The notes beneath the pieces were generated by a model. The model was given only the letters and a program-made list of their open reading frames with translations. It did no database searches and was not told where the DNA came from. Below are positions 21,458 to 34,292 of a stretch of 64,000 nt of DNA, piece by piece. This stretch comes from Dromaius novaehollandiae (Eukaryota; Chordata; Aves; Casuariiformes; Dromaiidae), in NCBI RefSeq assembly GCF_036370855.1, contig NC_088111.1:21673501-21737500 (forward strand), read 5' to 3'. The number at the start of each line of letters is the position of its first letter. The stretch's first letter is position 1. Both the position numbers and the translations under genes were made by a program.

Positions 21458-24400
21458 GTAAGGAGGAAGGATCAGTGACACTTATATTTGTCAAGGAATT
21501 GCACTGCAATCCAGTGAGCACTATGGAGAGATTGAAAGTGTGTCCTTTTCTTCATGTATATCCCCAGTGCACAGTCTGTGTTCTTCTGCTTCTTGAATTT
21601 CACACAACAGCTGGGGAGAGCTTTAACAAAGTCTCATGGCATTTGGGATGTCCCCAGGAATCCAAACCAGAAGCATAGAGAAGATAGCAGATGAGAGACA
21701 GCTTCTCTGGGGGACTGTGTCCTTTTAGCATTGCAGTTGGAGCTGCAGGATGGTCTCAGATGGCTAGAGTGGATGGAAAACACATAGTGTTTGTATCTAG
21801 TTCAGCATCTCGAAAGAGGACTTGCTAGAAGAAGAGTTTTCTTCCCTCTGTGTACCTTGTTGATGCTAGATGGTCATCCAGAACATGGTAAAAGGAATGA
21901 AGAGCCCAAAATGCACTAGAGGTCTGGAATAATGGGGTAACTAAATTCCTTGGTAGCTTTTCAAGTTCAAGACCTAGATTGTCGAGTTCATTTTCACATG
22001 GTAAGCTTGGGTCACAATAAAAGTAAGTCCAGCTCAGGGCCCATTAAAAGAGACCCTTTACCTCCTTAGGGAGTCCAGAATCAGAGTCAGTGGAAAAACT
22101 TTTGAGAAAAGGTGTCCCAATGCACTGAATAATTCAGTTTTCTTCTTTACAGGATTTCAACAAATGAGTCAGTGGTGATTCAGAGAGAAAAGCATATAAT
22201 CCACCCCTGTCTACTAAATAAGTGGAAGAAAAATTGCCCTTTTTCTAATTAACACAAAGCCTTTTCACATTAGTTTTCCCTGATTAATTTTAGGTGTTAT
22301 TACAGTTTCTGTAGCACAATGCCATATTTTAAGAAAAAGCCTAAAGAATCAGTTTCACCATCAGCACTTTTTTTACACAAAATGGCAATATTTACAGTGC
22401 TGAATCAAATTATGTCATTCAGCAGGTTTCTTTTAATTTAAATCATTGTGCTGAAAGTTTCAAATGTATGTATAGGCATGTATTGTGCTTTTTATTAGAT
22501 ATGAAACAATTTCATTTTTGTCTAGGCATCATCATGGTGATTTGTTTGTTAGATTTAACTGTAGAATAACTTCTATGACCTAGGTCTTCAGACAGCTATT
22601 TTGTTTTTCTGTGAAAGAGTTAATCAAAAGGAGGAAACCAGCTGCCTAGATTCCCAGCGAAAGTCTGAACTACTTTGCTAACTTCTGAAAATTCTATCAC
22701 TCAGAAGTTGCTTAAAGAGCATAGCATGTCTTAGATAGATGAGCTCATTTTGGTATTCTGTTCTCAGTAGTACTTTAAGTATTATTCAGTTTTTTCCAAC
22801 ATCAAATAAAATTTCAGAGATGTATTTCTGCTTGGTGCAATTTTATGGCTGTTGTGTTCTAATTTATTTTAGTTCTTTTTGCATTGTTTTCTTATTTTAA
22901 CTTAGATACACACAGTATTCTTGGCTTTCTTTTTTACCTATTTTTAGTGTTAAGCTCACTTTCCAGTGTAGAGAGGCTTCAGATCTTTCTGAACATTATG
23001 AATTGTTTAATCCCTATCACTAACAAAGTCTTCTGCCAGTTTAAGTATGTAGTCCTTTTTGACTGCCACCTGGCTTCACGGGTGTTCTCTGGCAAACATT
23101 TACAGCTCTTTGTATGCCAAAACTACACCTTCACCTCTCTTTTGGGGATCTCTTGCTTGTCATTTTCATAGCTTCTCCAAGCTGCAACTGCTTCCAAGAA
23201 GTCAGTTATCTTCAGCTGCATCCTATAGGCAGGATGACAACACCGAGAGGTTCAAAGAGCCCAATATGAGTCACAAGGTGCAACATCTGCATTTCTACCA
23301 ATAGAACACTAAACAGTTAAACCAATTAACCCAACTTGTCTTTTGCTTTTCTCTTCCTACAATCATCCAGATGAAATAGCTCCATTCATTTCTCTGGTAT
23401 GAGGCAGAGTAATCTTTCCATCTCTGCCTGATAACAGGAAGATGTTGCATGCCATACACTTTTTTGCAGACCCTTCTCATTTGAGAGAGAGTGAAAGTGC
23501 TATAACAACCAAGAACATTGAGAGCCAGTTGCCAAATGTTCCACCTCCAAACAGTTTCTCAGCCCTGTTGCTCCCAATGAATCACAGCACACTGTGTGTT
23601 GTGGCTTCTCATTATAAGATCCCACCCACAGTTTGTACTTGGAGCATTAAAGTGCTTTCAGGCAAACACTCCCATCCAGTAAATGGAGTTTAACCTTATT
23701 TCCCCATGGTGGGTCTTACAGGGAGAGTTTACTAGCTAACAGCTGGGCGTCTCTTCTTGCTGAGCAAGTTCAAGTTGCAAGCTGATAGCTCTCTCCTGTG
23801 GCAGAAAGCATTAAAACACCCTAAACAAACATCTTTCCAAAGGTTGAATGGAAGAGAATCACTTGGAGCAAGAAAGCTTGAATAGCGGTTATAATAATTG
23901 GCCTTTTCTCTCGTACTTTTATTTATGTATTGGGAGAGGGGATTTTGTGCCTCCAGCACAAATATTTCTTGGTACTGCAGAAATCTATGGCAAACCTCAA
24001 GCAAGATGCATTGAATGGCTCTAAGGTTTCTGTGTTCAGCCTGCTGCACACACAAAACATTGTTAAGTTTCATAGACAGAAAGGCTCTAGCAGTTGTATA
24101 AGCCGTTCCTACGACAAGCCAGGAATCCTAGTCTTATTTCTTTCAGTTCCTTGGGCTTCTCAGAGCCAAGAAGAGTATCACAGAAAGGGAGGAGAGCAGA
24201 GACACTCTCAACATCTTTGTAACTTAGGTTACCAGAAGAAAGTGCTTAGACCAACCTTGAATGACGCACCGGATTCTGTATCCCTTGGCAAAATCCTAAA
24301 ACACAAGCAAATACTTACTCCAACCATATCTAAAGAAAGGGAATACCTTTCTGAATGTCTTTCCAACACGCAGCTTAACTCCATGAACATGCACATATCA

Positions 24401-26593
24401 AAGCCCCAGTGTCACCCTCACAGAAACCCTTGTTCTTTGAGATCTCTCTGTCTCTTAGAGCTAGAGCGCTTCCCCACTGGCAGGTGGGGATGCTTATGTG
24501 CACAGTATTTCTGGAAAGTAGGGCTGTTTGCTATAGGTTTGCTCTCAAAATGAGTCGTGGCGTGATGCTGTGAACAAATATTTTCTTCTTACTGTTCAAA
24601 CACCCAGAATGGTGTAAGAGCTATGTACATAATCTTATTGCATGTGCTTGTGTCCTCTTATGTAATGGTTGCATTTGGAATTGGGAGTATACAACTTTTC
24701 CATAGGATTTAAGGGGTTCTCAAAGTTTCTGACAAAATTGGGGATATTGGTGTAAACCCCCCCCCCCTTCCCCCCCATGTCTCTGGCTACCTGCTGGCCA
24801 AAGTGTTTATTTTTCTCATAATGTTTTCAAGCTGATGAATTCCAGTAAATAGGTCAAATTGAAAAAGAAAAACATAGTGAATGCTGTCTTTATACATACC
24901 ACAAGCTGAACTTATTTGCTCTTACTTTGTATTCTTCCCTTGCCAGCAGGTGTACATATATAATCCTTGAAATGTCAGGTACAGACTTCAGAAAGCCCAA
25001 CAGGCCTGTGTGAGAGAGGATGAATAATTGAAGCGACAGTCAAAGAAACTTTCTTCTAAGGTATGAGATAAAATAGTTGTACAGAAAAAAAGTGATTTGC
25101 AACAAAAGAAAGAGAGAAGAATACGGCAAAGGCATTCAGAACTGCTGTTGAAATTAGTCAGTGCTTCTAAAGGATTATGAAACACAAGCTACTCAAGAAA
25201 CTTAGTAGTAGTCACGCTGTCCTATCTGAAAGAAAGATGTGTTTTAGAATTAACGGAATTGAGACTTGGAGAACTGTTATGCCTGAAAGCAGGTTAGGGT
25301 CTTTCAAAGGTATACATCTCTTGCTAAACAAGGAGAATGTCTGAAACAGCAAGCAATGAGTGGAAACTTTCTGGCATCGGGCAATGAAGAGGCTAAGGAG
25401 ATCATATGCTTAATGGTAGGATACAAAACGCCAAGGTGTCTGGTGATCCTGGCTGAAGGAATTGTAGGGCAAGTTGTTGCATCTAGGAAAGCTGCAGACA
25501 AAATGGACTCAAGAACTACCTTGTTCTTGGGAGGCCCTTTGCTCCTTTGAACCATGAGGATTTCTATGCAGAGGTTTCTCACTGTGGGAGTACAAACCTG
25601 CTTCAGTTTGACTAAAGTTCTGCCTATGGAGCTGGCCGTTTCCTGAGACAGGTAAAGTCTGTTTGCTATTGTGCAGGAATTTTACATACCACAAACCTGT
25701 GTCAAAGCTCTCATGCTTCTACAACTGCATTGGACTGGAACATGAAAGGTTGTCTTCACTAGATAAACTATGATTGCAACGACTGTCCTGAGGGCTGTGA
25801 CTCTGTCCACAAACTGTTTTCCTGAGCAAATGTATTTGGGTATAGTCAATTAAAGGGAAGAAGGATGTCAAAGGACTGGCCTTACAGGTGGCCACTTGCT
25901 ATAGGACTCGGGTAAAATGACTTATTCTTTGGTTTCCATTATGTTTGAAATAGAAAAAAAGAAACTAAATTCATGAAAACTTGTTATTGTGCTGCAGGGA
26001 CTTGGAAGAGGAGGAAAGAACTTAAACAGAAGGACAGAGTAGGTCTGTGACGTTTTTAACTCTCATTTATATACTTTATATCCACATTCATGGGAGAGTT
26101 TCCATGTGTTTAACAAGTTTGTGTATCTGGAACTCTATGGAAACTGCTGAATGACTTGATCTGCTACTTTTCATCCTATAAAGAACAGAACAGTCTTTCC
26201 TCCCCACTCCTCAGTCTGCTTTTAGTTGGAAATCTTTGACTTTAATAGAAGTTGCACATCTGTATTGTCTTGCAAAACTAACTGCTTTATATATAAATCA
26301 TTTTTGCATGGGCAGACACACAGATTTCCCACCATTAAATTTGCAACTTGAGCAATAATAATTACATGTATTTTTTTTCTTTCTCTTTCTTTGTCTTCCT
26401 TCCTTCCTTCTTGCTCACTCTCTTCATCTCTCTTTCTATGCATCTTTCTATTTATCTATCTAATCTCTCACCTCATGTTGTTAAGCACATCTGGAATCTG
26501 GGAATAACATTTAAAGAAAAGTTCCAAATGTAAGCTGTGATATAGTTCACTGAAAAAAAGAAAAAATAAAAAAGAAGAGCTGCATGAGGTAAG

Positions 26594-26597
<4 letters not shown>
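21458..26597. other. C-delta to J-alpha spacer, no gene seen
   Basis: About 5 kb of AT-rich DNA. I looked on the minus strand for an inverted V-delta (as mammalian TRDV3) and found no YYC-plus-RSS. A possible acceptor and exon-4-like stretch follows the C-delta relic near 22153. A C-tract lies at about 24759-24775 and a cttt/cttcc-rich run at about 26378-26425. The J-alpha germline promoter would be expected near the right end, but no motif set identifies it. Confidence 0.45.

Positions 26598-26629
<32 letters not shown>
26598..26629 (+). repeat. Poly-T tract overlapping a J-alpha nonamer
   Basis: About 32 T; its right end (26623-26631, tttttttgt) is positioned as the nonamer of the following J segment. 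Confidence 0.9.
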
Positions 26630-26630
<1 letters not shown>

Positions 26631-26717
26631 TGAAGTGGTATCACACTGTTCTGTTAAGAGTTGGGAAGAAGCTTAGTTCTGGAGTAGGATCCACACTTAC
26701 TCTTCAAGCCATCAATT
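26623..26717 (+). pseudogene. J-alpha pseudogene (SGVG, no donor)
   Basis: Nonamer-like tttttttgt (26623-26631), 12-bp spacer, heptamer cactgtt (26644-26650). Coding reads LRVGKKLSSGVGSTLTLQA: Phe of FGxG is Ser (ttt to tct) and the GT donor is lost (gccatcaa). Most 5' J seen. Confidence 0.65.
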
Positions 26718-27366
26718 ATAACACTGAGATATAGAAAACAGAATTTCTGTTGTACTACCCAAGAAAAACTCTGAGCAACTGATTCTAATATTTTTAACTC
26801 TTTTATTTACTACATATGAATGCACTTGAGAGAGCTGAACAAGAGTGGAATTGATTGACAAAGCTATTCTGCAAGAGATTCTCAGGTATTTTTCAGCTGA
26901 TCCTGAATATCTGTTCAGAATGTTTTTATTCTCCATGGAATATATTCTCCAGTACAGGAAGAAAATGAATCGTTTAAAAAGCTTGCATTCATGAGCAAAG
27001 TAGAAGTTTATGAATGAAGTTTCTTTTGCACTAAAGAAAATCTACACATATTCTGTTACCTTAGCAGAGCTACTGCGGAATGAATTTATTTCATCACAAC
27101 TGTATCAGTCATGTCTCATCAGCAGAAAAAAGGTATGGCTGCTTTTTCTGCTTCTGTTCACTTTACTGTATCTTTCATGGTAAAGAACTGAAAAGAAATC
27201 AAAGGTAAAGAAATGAAAAAGATTTCATTTTTTAATGCTAAATTCCTAGGTTTAATTAGCAAATTTCTTTAAAATTAACATTGTTGATATTTTTTATGAG
27301 ATATGGAAGGGTTAAAATTCATGTGCAATGAAAACATCTTACATTTCAGGAGAGCAGGGAAGAAGT

Positions 27367-27452
27367 GTTTTTGTAAAGGGCTGAACTGCAGTGGGCCTGA
27401 CAATTGAGAAGCTCATATCTGAGTATGTAATGTCTCATAGTGCATTCAGGTA
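27367..27452 (+). pseudogene. J-alpha pseudogene (core lost)
   Basis: Nonamer gtttttgta (27367-27375), 12-bp spacer, heptamer gcagtgg (27388-27394). Coding TIEKLISEYVMSHSAF keeps the EKLI start and donor gtaagc, but FGxG is replaced by SEYV. Confidence 0.6.
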
Positions 27453-28174
27453 AGCTGCTCATTTCTGGCTAGGGAAATATGAGGATGGCACTTCCAAGTG
27501 ACATGCTTCCATTAAAAATTCCCCAAAATGAATAAATTGCCACTACTGCAGAGCATAAAACTCTGTAGGATGCCTATCAAAAGTAGAAAATTGTGTGCTT
27601 TTGCAGTTTTACAGTGAAAGTCTACTAGAGAATTGTTAGGAAAAAAATGGTAGGAGGCAGAAGCATTTGGCCATCTCAACTTTTTAAAATTGGGATTTTG
27701 GAAGCAGTACTTTGAATTTGCCTTAAAGAATAGGGTAAGTTTTACACCAAGGCTGGAACAAATAATTCATCCTGTTCAAGCTGCAAGAACAAGTATAGTG
27801 TGAAAATATGAAAGAAACCCTTTGGGAACAAACAGTTGTCTGAATAGGTTCCACTGTAATACTTGCATGTAAGTTTTCAGACTTACTGAAGCATAGCTAG
27901 TCATGTACAGGCAAGAAAGAGAAGAGAATATTGAATTTTGGATATGTATTGCCATTTTTTGGACTCTATGTGAGGCTATTGAAATCAAATAGGATTCAGA
28001 GTGGGACTGAGTTGCTGTGTAGAGTGTCTGCCTATAGTATCAGCTATGGAGGAAGAAGATTATGAAAGTGTTTTGGTTTTTTTCCAATACTGGGAATAAA
28101 GGATAAGAGGCAAACTGATATCTGATAGAGAAATAAATCTAAGGCTTGGCAATCATTTCAGTGCTGTCTGAGGA

Positions 28175-28200
28175 GTGTGTGTGTGTGTGTGTGTGTGTGT
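28175..28200 (+). repeat. (GT)n microsatellite
   Basis: Thirteen GT units. Confidence 0.95.
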
Positions 28201-28661
28201 CTTCACAAAAGTGAAGAGCTATCATCATTGTGTTCAGCAAATATCTTTGAAGATAGCTATAGACTGTACTGGATAGGGAGGGAAAAGTTTAGACAGCTTA
28301 ACGTGAGATGACTCAGTGCTGCAGGTTGGTGCAAGTTGGGATAAAATATGAACTAACTTGAGTGGATGGAGGAAGTGTCATGGAAAAGGAAAAAACTTCC
28401 ATTCTTGTTTTGTTTTTTCTTATCCACCTTCATGGTTACAGTTAATTATTATAACTTCTACAATTGCTGTTATCATAGAAGGGTACAGCTACAAAGTATC
28501 CTGTGATAGCTAGGACCCACATAATTTGGTGTAGGAGAAAAATATCATGAAGTAGTGAAATTCCATGAGAATTTTTAACTAGGAATCTTGAAAAGAAAGT
28601 CTAAAAGATCTGTGTGCACAAATCAAAGTTAAACTCCTTTGAGCCAAAAGCTACTGCCAGC

Positions 28662-28754
28662 ATTTTTTGTAAAACTCTTTGTCACAGTGCAACTCTGTGG
28701 GTGCCTATGAAAAACCCACTTTTGGAAAGGGAACAAGACTGTCTGTGCATCCAG
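28662..28754 (+). CDS. J-alpha segment (FGKG), intact
   Basis: Nonamer attttttgt (28662-28670), 12-bp spacer, heptamer cacagtg (28683-28689). Coding 28690-28754 reads VGAYEKPTFGKGTRLSVHP with donor gtaagt in phase. All parts intact. Confidence 0.92.
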
Positions 28755-29245
28755 GTAAGTGACAGAGGTAAACAGTTAGTGGAAATGCCGTGTTTCAGGT
28801 AAAGAATAGATGAAGGTTCATCTTGAAATTATCAGGCCTGAGAGTGCAGGTTTATTTCCTCTAATATTAAGTACTCAGTCAAATCTGCTAGGCGAAGCTG
28901 ATTTTACTTCTGTCTTTATCACTGGAGTTTGGAGCAGATTTTTTTAGAGCTCATCTCTTTAAGATGAGAACTGTTCTTGAGAAATGTCTATGTCTTTCCA
29001 CTTATTACAGAGGGACACTAGGACATCTGTGCTGAACTTGGATAACCCAAATATGTAAAATATGCTCCCATTTTGTCTCAGAACAGTTAATTTCCTTGAA
29101 CATGTAGTTTCAATTTCTTTGCAATATGTGGAGGGTAGAAAGCCAGACCGTTCAAAAGAAGGTTCTTACCAGTTTCATAGTGAGAAGTGAAGCAACCATT
29201 TAGTAAGCAGGGAGAAAAGTCTTGGATAAAATCTTTCCATGGCCA

Positions 29246-29337
29246 GGATTTTGTGAAGTACTGTGCCGTATATAACTTTGGAGGTGGCAATCAAAAGCTT
29301 AAATTTGGAAGGGGAATGAACCTTAAAGTAAAATCAT
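29246..29337 (+). CDS. J-alpha segment (FGRG), odd RSS spacing
   Basis: Coding to 29337 reads YNFGGGNQKLKFGRGMNLKV with donor gtaagt in phase. Heptamer-like tactgtg (29259-29265). The only good nonamer ggattttgt (29246-29254) is just 4 bp away; 12 bp upstream there is none. The coding part is sound; rearrangement ability is doubtful. Confidence 0.8.
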
Positions 29338-30134
29338 GTAAGTGTATAAGAAAAGCTCAAGACTTTAAGAACCAAATGGGTGTGTTTCTGAGGGTTGCAC
29401 ACATCAGATGTGGGCTGAAGATGAAGCTGAGTCCAGTACTATTTCCCTGTAAAGTTTAAGTGATGATTTGGGCCATTGTTTTAATTTGAGTTTTGGGATG
29501 GAACCTCTACATTTGGGTATTTTGTGGACTGACATGTGAGCACTTATCTTCTAATATTCTAAGAAACTTATCTTTTAATTTACATATCACTTAGATTTAA
29601 GCAGCACTGAAATGTCAAATGTTGTTAGGACTGTATTAATGTCCTTCCCTGAGGCCCCTGATCTCTGAAATTCATTAATGAAAAATATTTCTGAGTATCT
29701 GTATCTTCCAACAGTTATTTTTCTTTGTGTTTTGGCAATCTGCTTTTTTGATGTTCAGAAAGTATCTGTATGCCTAGATTATTGCTCAAAGGGAAACAAT
29801 CAAATCTTGTACAGGAACAGGTAAAAGCTTAGTGTTTTCCAGAAGTACCTGCCTTCCATTTATTTCCAAATGGCTTCCAAAATCAGGAAAAAGGTGGAGT
29901 TTATCTCACCTCAATAGTTAGGGTGAGTGAGACTTTGTCTACCTGTGTGATTGGATATGACACAATCCTAACACAGAAAAAGCAGCAATTTGCTACAGCA
30001 TGTTTGGGATGTTGTCAGTGTCCTCATGGAGCAGCTACCTCTGGATTTTAAGCCAGACCTGACCCTATAGTTGCCAGTTGAATTAGATACCAGTAGAAAT
30101 TGAGCTCATTAAAGCTTTTGTTGCAAATATCGTT

Positions 30135-30201
30135 GTGCTTAGTTCTCCCTGCAAATCGTAGTTCACATTTGGGAAAGGAAATAAACTGACTGCAATACCA
30201 C
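30135..30201 (+). pseudogene. J-alpha pseudogene (FGKG, stop, no donor)
   Basis: FTFGKGNKLTAIP is intact, but an in-frame TAG lies just before it and no GT follows the proline codon. RSS is poor. Confidence 0.65.
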
Positions 30202-30557
30202 TTTTTTGTTTCCTAGTGAAGAAATGTCTTGCAAATATTTTTATATTTGGTAGTACAAACATAGATAAGATGAAGTGGATAGAAAAACACTTTTTGATGA
30301 AAGAAATTAGTTTGCAATCTAAATTGGAAAGGAAAGAAAGGGAGACATACAGATGTTTTAAGAAGAAACGTGCTATTATTACTTTTTATAGCTAGAGGAT
30401 TTGTATCTGATGGATTGAGGGAGTTCTCTTTAGTCAAGTTATGGGTCACATTTGGTAATAATCTATGGATATCATCATTTAATACTCCTAATTGGGTTTG
30501 GCTAAGTTCTCCTGTAGAAGAGGAAGAGTTAAGAGGGCAATTATATTCCTATGGAGG

Positions 30558-30648
30558 TTTTTTTGTAAAGCACTTCCTGTCTGTGTGTATACAAGAAACA
30601 TGGGGAAATTAACATTTGGCCAGGGAACAAGAATTGCTGTAATGCCAA
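30558..30648 (+). CDS. J-alpha segment (FGQG), intact
   Basis: Nonamer-like tttttttgt (30558-30566), 12-bp spacer, heptamer-like gtctgtg (30579-30585). Coding reads TRNMGKLTFGQGTRIAVMP with donor gtaagt in phase. Confidence 0.88.
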
Positions 30649-31324
30649 GTAAGTGAGAAGTAAAGTATTTCATAGATAAAACTTAACAAGCTAACTTTTA
30701 TTTCTAAGGTTCAGCTTTTAATATCAACCCAGTTTTACTAATTCACTTCCATGTGTTATCTTTAAAGCATTTAATTTGTTTGGAGGCTCACAAAAACTTG
30801 TCTCTGTTCTGGGGAGTACCCATAAGAATGAAACATCTTTCAGCACTGATTTTTCTTATCCCCTGTGCTGTGGCCTTCCCAAATCTACTGTCTTACAAGG
30901 GTCATGGGTGCGAAATAACTCAGACAAATCTTTTTTCTTTAATTCTTTTGAAGTTCATATATTGACACAATAGTACCCTGGAAATTTTGCATATTAAATG
31001 CAGTCCTCTTTTTTATATCCATGTTTCATTGGAAATATCTCAAATGGAAAAAAAAATGTAAAACTTACAACTTGTTTGCTTTTATAGCCCCCAAATATAT
31101 ACTAATGTGGCTAGCAGAGTATTTTGTTACAATGTTTGTGATAATATTTCTGGCTTAAGATGTGGTTTAGCATATTTTTAATCAAGAAAAGGAAACTTTT
31201 GAGGATACAATCACCAACATAACAAGAACATTTTGCTTCATATAGTCTCCTAACATTTTGCAAAGGCAATATTAAATTCTGCTTTTCTGTGGTGACTGGG
31301 AATCTGTCAAATTCTTCCAATAAA

Positions 31325-31427
31325 GGTTTATGTAAAGAGGCTTACCACAGTGTAACCGGTAGTGGCTATGGAAAGTTCACTTTTGGTGGAGGAACTCACC
31401 TGTCTGTGCTTCCAACTAAGTTTTCAG
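31325..31427 (+). CDS. J-alpha segment (FGGG) with shifted splice donor
   Basis: Nonamer ggtttatgt (31325-31333), 12-bp spacer, perfect cacagtg (31346-31352). Coding reads GYGKFTFGGGTHLSVLPTKF. The usual donor after the proline codon is mutated (ctaag for gtaag at 31416). Twelve bases on, cag/gtaaaa (GT at 31428) offers a donor in the same phase, adding four codons. Possibly still usable. Confidence 0.8.
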
Positions 31428-31661
31428 GTAAAAGTAGTGGTCTCAAAACAGACCTTAGTATTTCAGCACATCCCAGATGTGGTGAAAGTCCATCTAAGGT
31501 AACTCTTGGTTGTCCAAATGACATAGCCCATAAAATATGTATCTAAATATGCCTTTGTGTGTATGTGTGTTAGGATAGGCAGAACTTTTTCATTACAGTA
31601 CAGTTCTGAGACTGCCTGGGTGCTTTTAAACTAGAAATTCTTAGATTCAAACTTCAGAGTT

Positions 31662-31749
31662 GATTTTTGTAGAGGAATATCTGACAGTGTAACTGCAGCA
31701 GGAAGAAAGCAAATAGTTGGACAGGGGACAATATTAGTTGTGAAGCCAA
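31662..31749 (+). CDS. J-alpha segment with Phe-to-Val core (VGQG)
   Basis: Nonamer gatttttgt (31662-31670), 12-bp spacer, heptamer gacagtg (31683-31689). Coding AGRKQIVGQGTILVVKP with donor gtaagt. Only the core Phe is changed, so the joined domain may be impaired but would be in frame. Confidence 0.75.
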
Positions 31750-33011
31750 GTAAGTGTTGTCTAGTTAATTACACCCTTTCACATTTTTACCTATTTCTCT
31801 TCATACTCTTCATGATGTGAAGAACTCTCTGGCTTTCAGGATAAAGAAAAACTGCTGGGGGAGAGAAATTGATAGTTGAAAGTAAATTGTAAGTCAAAAA
31901 CTCAAAGGTACTACTGGGTTTATTCTAAGAAGTGTGAAATCAAAAGTCCTAAAGAATTCTTCTGGAAGCTGGACAAAGGTCAGGAGGCCTAAATTCAGTA
32001 GGATAATGTGATCAAATATACTGAAGGATATTGAAATACAGTTTGAAGGGTCAATTTCACTTGTTCTGAGCTAAAACAAAAAATGCTTGGGGTTTTCCAA
32101 AACTCTTTGTGGAGTGTACCCAGATGAAGTTACTGGTGCATAATATGTAGGGTGTATTGTAGGGATAAGGTGTCATTTTTATTCTACAGTGAGGACGTCA
32201 AATACTGCAGGAATCTTGTGTTCAGTTTTCCTGCCCTTATTATGCTGGGGTCAGACTAAATAATTATAATAGGTTCTGATTTGTGATCAGAATGGTATTT
32301 CTGATGGATTTGGCCTTAGATTCATAAGGGTGAAGTCAGGGGTCTGCTGAATTCTGTCACAAGCCTGTCCCTTTTCCAGAAAGGTATTAAATACTGGGGG
32401 TGTGGGGGAGAAGGGGAAAGCTAGGAATGAAAAGTAAAATGTAAAAAGTGATGAGAGAAAAATCAAGGTTTTCTTAGTGGGCGTCACAGTGTGTATAGAC
32501 TGTGCAAACTGTGTATAGGCTTGACTTGATCCAGATTCCATGTAAAACACAGTGAGTGCTTTATGTCCTGATGTGGTGAGAGAAAGAGTCCCATGTGGGG
32601 TTGCATTCACGCATCTCTAAAAATCTTACAAAAACAAGTTATCCACTTAAATATGTTTTAACACACATAATTTATGCATATGAATAATTAAAACATGCAT
32701 ATCCATCACAGAAATGCATATGGGACATGGTTAATTGTTTGACTGCAAGGGCAAATACTCTAACCTATTTTGCAAAATCTTTTATACTTAAATTTGTGTA
32801 AAGGATCTGAGCTCTTTGTGGGGGACAAAGAAAGCAAACTTGCAGCAAGAAGGTAAAAAATTTCCTGTCCAGGTAGCTTCTAGAATGGAAACATTTCTGT
32901 CTAGATTTTCCTCACTGGGGTGGGTAAGTCTGGGACGGGGGTATCTGGGTTCATTCCTATCCAGAAATCATCACAAATCAGATGTTTCATGCAGAACCAC
33001 AGAGTAAGAAA

Positions 33012-33105
33012 GGTTTTTGCAAAGGAAGTAAATGATGTGTGAATTCAGGAATTAGCCATAACAAGCTGCAGTTTCTCAAAGGAATGAGGCTCATTGTTAA
33101 ACCAA
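33012..33105 (+). pseudogene. J-alpha segment, core FLKG
   Basis: Nonamer ggtttttgc (33012-33020), 12-bp spacer, weak heptamer tgatgtg (33033-33039). NSGISHNKLQFLKGMRLIVK, then donor gtaagt in phase. The first core Gly is Leu. Open frame, probably non-functional. Confidence 0.7.
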
Positions 33106-33296
33106 GTAAGTGCATGATCTGAAACAAAAATCTTGAGAATGACTGAAGAATCTGAAACTTGAAATTGTCACTACAGAATGAGCCTGGTGGAGGCATCATG
33201 TTCCATATCTATTGCTCTTAGGGATGAAATGAATGTATGACTGGAACACTTAATGTAAAGACAGCAGCAAGAAAATGTCTGTTTTTTGCAAGGACT

Positions 33297-33358
33297 GACA
33301 GTGTTAGAATCTGGAGAGAAGCTCTTGTTTGAGAGGGGAATCCTTACAATAATTCCTA
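33297..33358 (+). pseudogene. J-alpha pseudogene (FERG, no donor)
   Basis: Heptamer-like gacagtg (33297-33303), then LESGEKLLFERGILTIIP. The first core Gly is Glu and the donor is gagag. A nonamer-like gttttttgc lies nearby at illegal spacing. Confidence 0.6.
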
Positions 33359-33662
33359 GAGAGTTTTAGAGGTGGAGAGGACCTTAAACTGTTTTTCCAG
33401 GACTTCCCTTGCATTTGTTTTTTTTTCTTTGGTTTCTTTCTTATATAGTTCTGGTCTGTCAGGTTGGACCAGCTTAGCTGCCTGGTCTCTTTAAAATATC
33501 TCATGAGACCATAAGGGGAGGAGTTTTATCTGGTAGCTGAATTAGAAACAGCTATGTTAATTGCTTTAAAAAAGTGGTGGAAATTACAAACATCTCCAGA
33601 CTTGTCTAGCAGTATATGTTTTTTAAAGGCTGTGGATTTTCTGCCACAGTCTTCTGGCAAAA

Positions 33663-33753
33663 AAATTTTGTATGAAGGCTTGCAACTGTGGGAATGCTGG
33701 GTCATCTTGAGCACTCACTTTTGGAAAAGGCACAGAAATAATTGTGCAGCCAG
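33663..33753 (+). CDS. J-alpha segment (FGKG) with a stop in the 5' part
   Basis: Nonamer-like aaattttgt (33663-33671), 12-bp spacer, heptamer aactgtg (33684-33690). ALTFGKGTEIIVQP with donor gtattc in phase. An in-frame TGA six codons into the segment must be trimmed away during joining, so use would be limited. Confidence 0.78.
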
Positions 33754-34292
33754 GTATTCTTAATACAATTATATGTTTCTCACTACAAATGCAATTCTCT
33801 TATACTCCTGATTATGGTAAAAAGTAGTCTCCTTAAAAGAATTGCAAAGGGCATCAAATGAGTTATACCAAAAGAGTGGTTCATCAGATTTTCCACTGAT
33901 ATGGGATGAGTGACTATAGCTCTAATGTTTCAAAGATACTTCAATACCTACTTTCTGTAAATCACCTAATAAGCTCCCTGCATTTAGATGGAACAACTGT
34001 GCATCCACAGTGTCTTTTTTTTCCCCCCCTCTCTCCAAACACCGCTGATGTTTTGTATTGTTTGAAACCTCATTTTCCAAGGGTCCAAAGCCCTTGGGTT
34101 CTCTGGAAACAGTGTAGTTCCCCTGGGTATTCTTGGTGCTACTCTGGCAGGGCTTGCTACAGGCACTGGTTCTGTCCATCCCCCTGGATAAATATGTGAG
34201 AAGTTCTGACCCTTTGTGTTCCAGGGAGGGCCAGCACATTGGCCCCTTGGCAAGAGCCTAGCAAGTCACTGGAACTGGGGGGAAGTGCTGCT

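Noticed and set aside
23930-24553. 207-codon plus-strand frame
   Set aside because: Longest frame in the window, but with no recognisable domain, no exon context and intergenic composition.
26480-26533. Possible J before gtaagc at about 26532
   Set aside because: No FGxG core in any frame and no RSS.
21458-26597. Search for an inverted V-delta downstream of C-delta
   Set aside because: Minus-strand YCA-like spots (for example near 24499) have no V framework upstream and no 23-RSS.
30430-30490. VTFGNNLWISS, J-like
   Set aside because: Lacks the second core Gly, has no clear RSS and no donor; too weak to list, though it could be a very old J.
32780-32854. J-like ELFVGDKESKLAAR followed by gtaaaa
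   Set aside because: No FGxG spacing, no LTV-P tail and no RSS at legal distance; probably chance.
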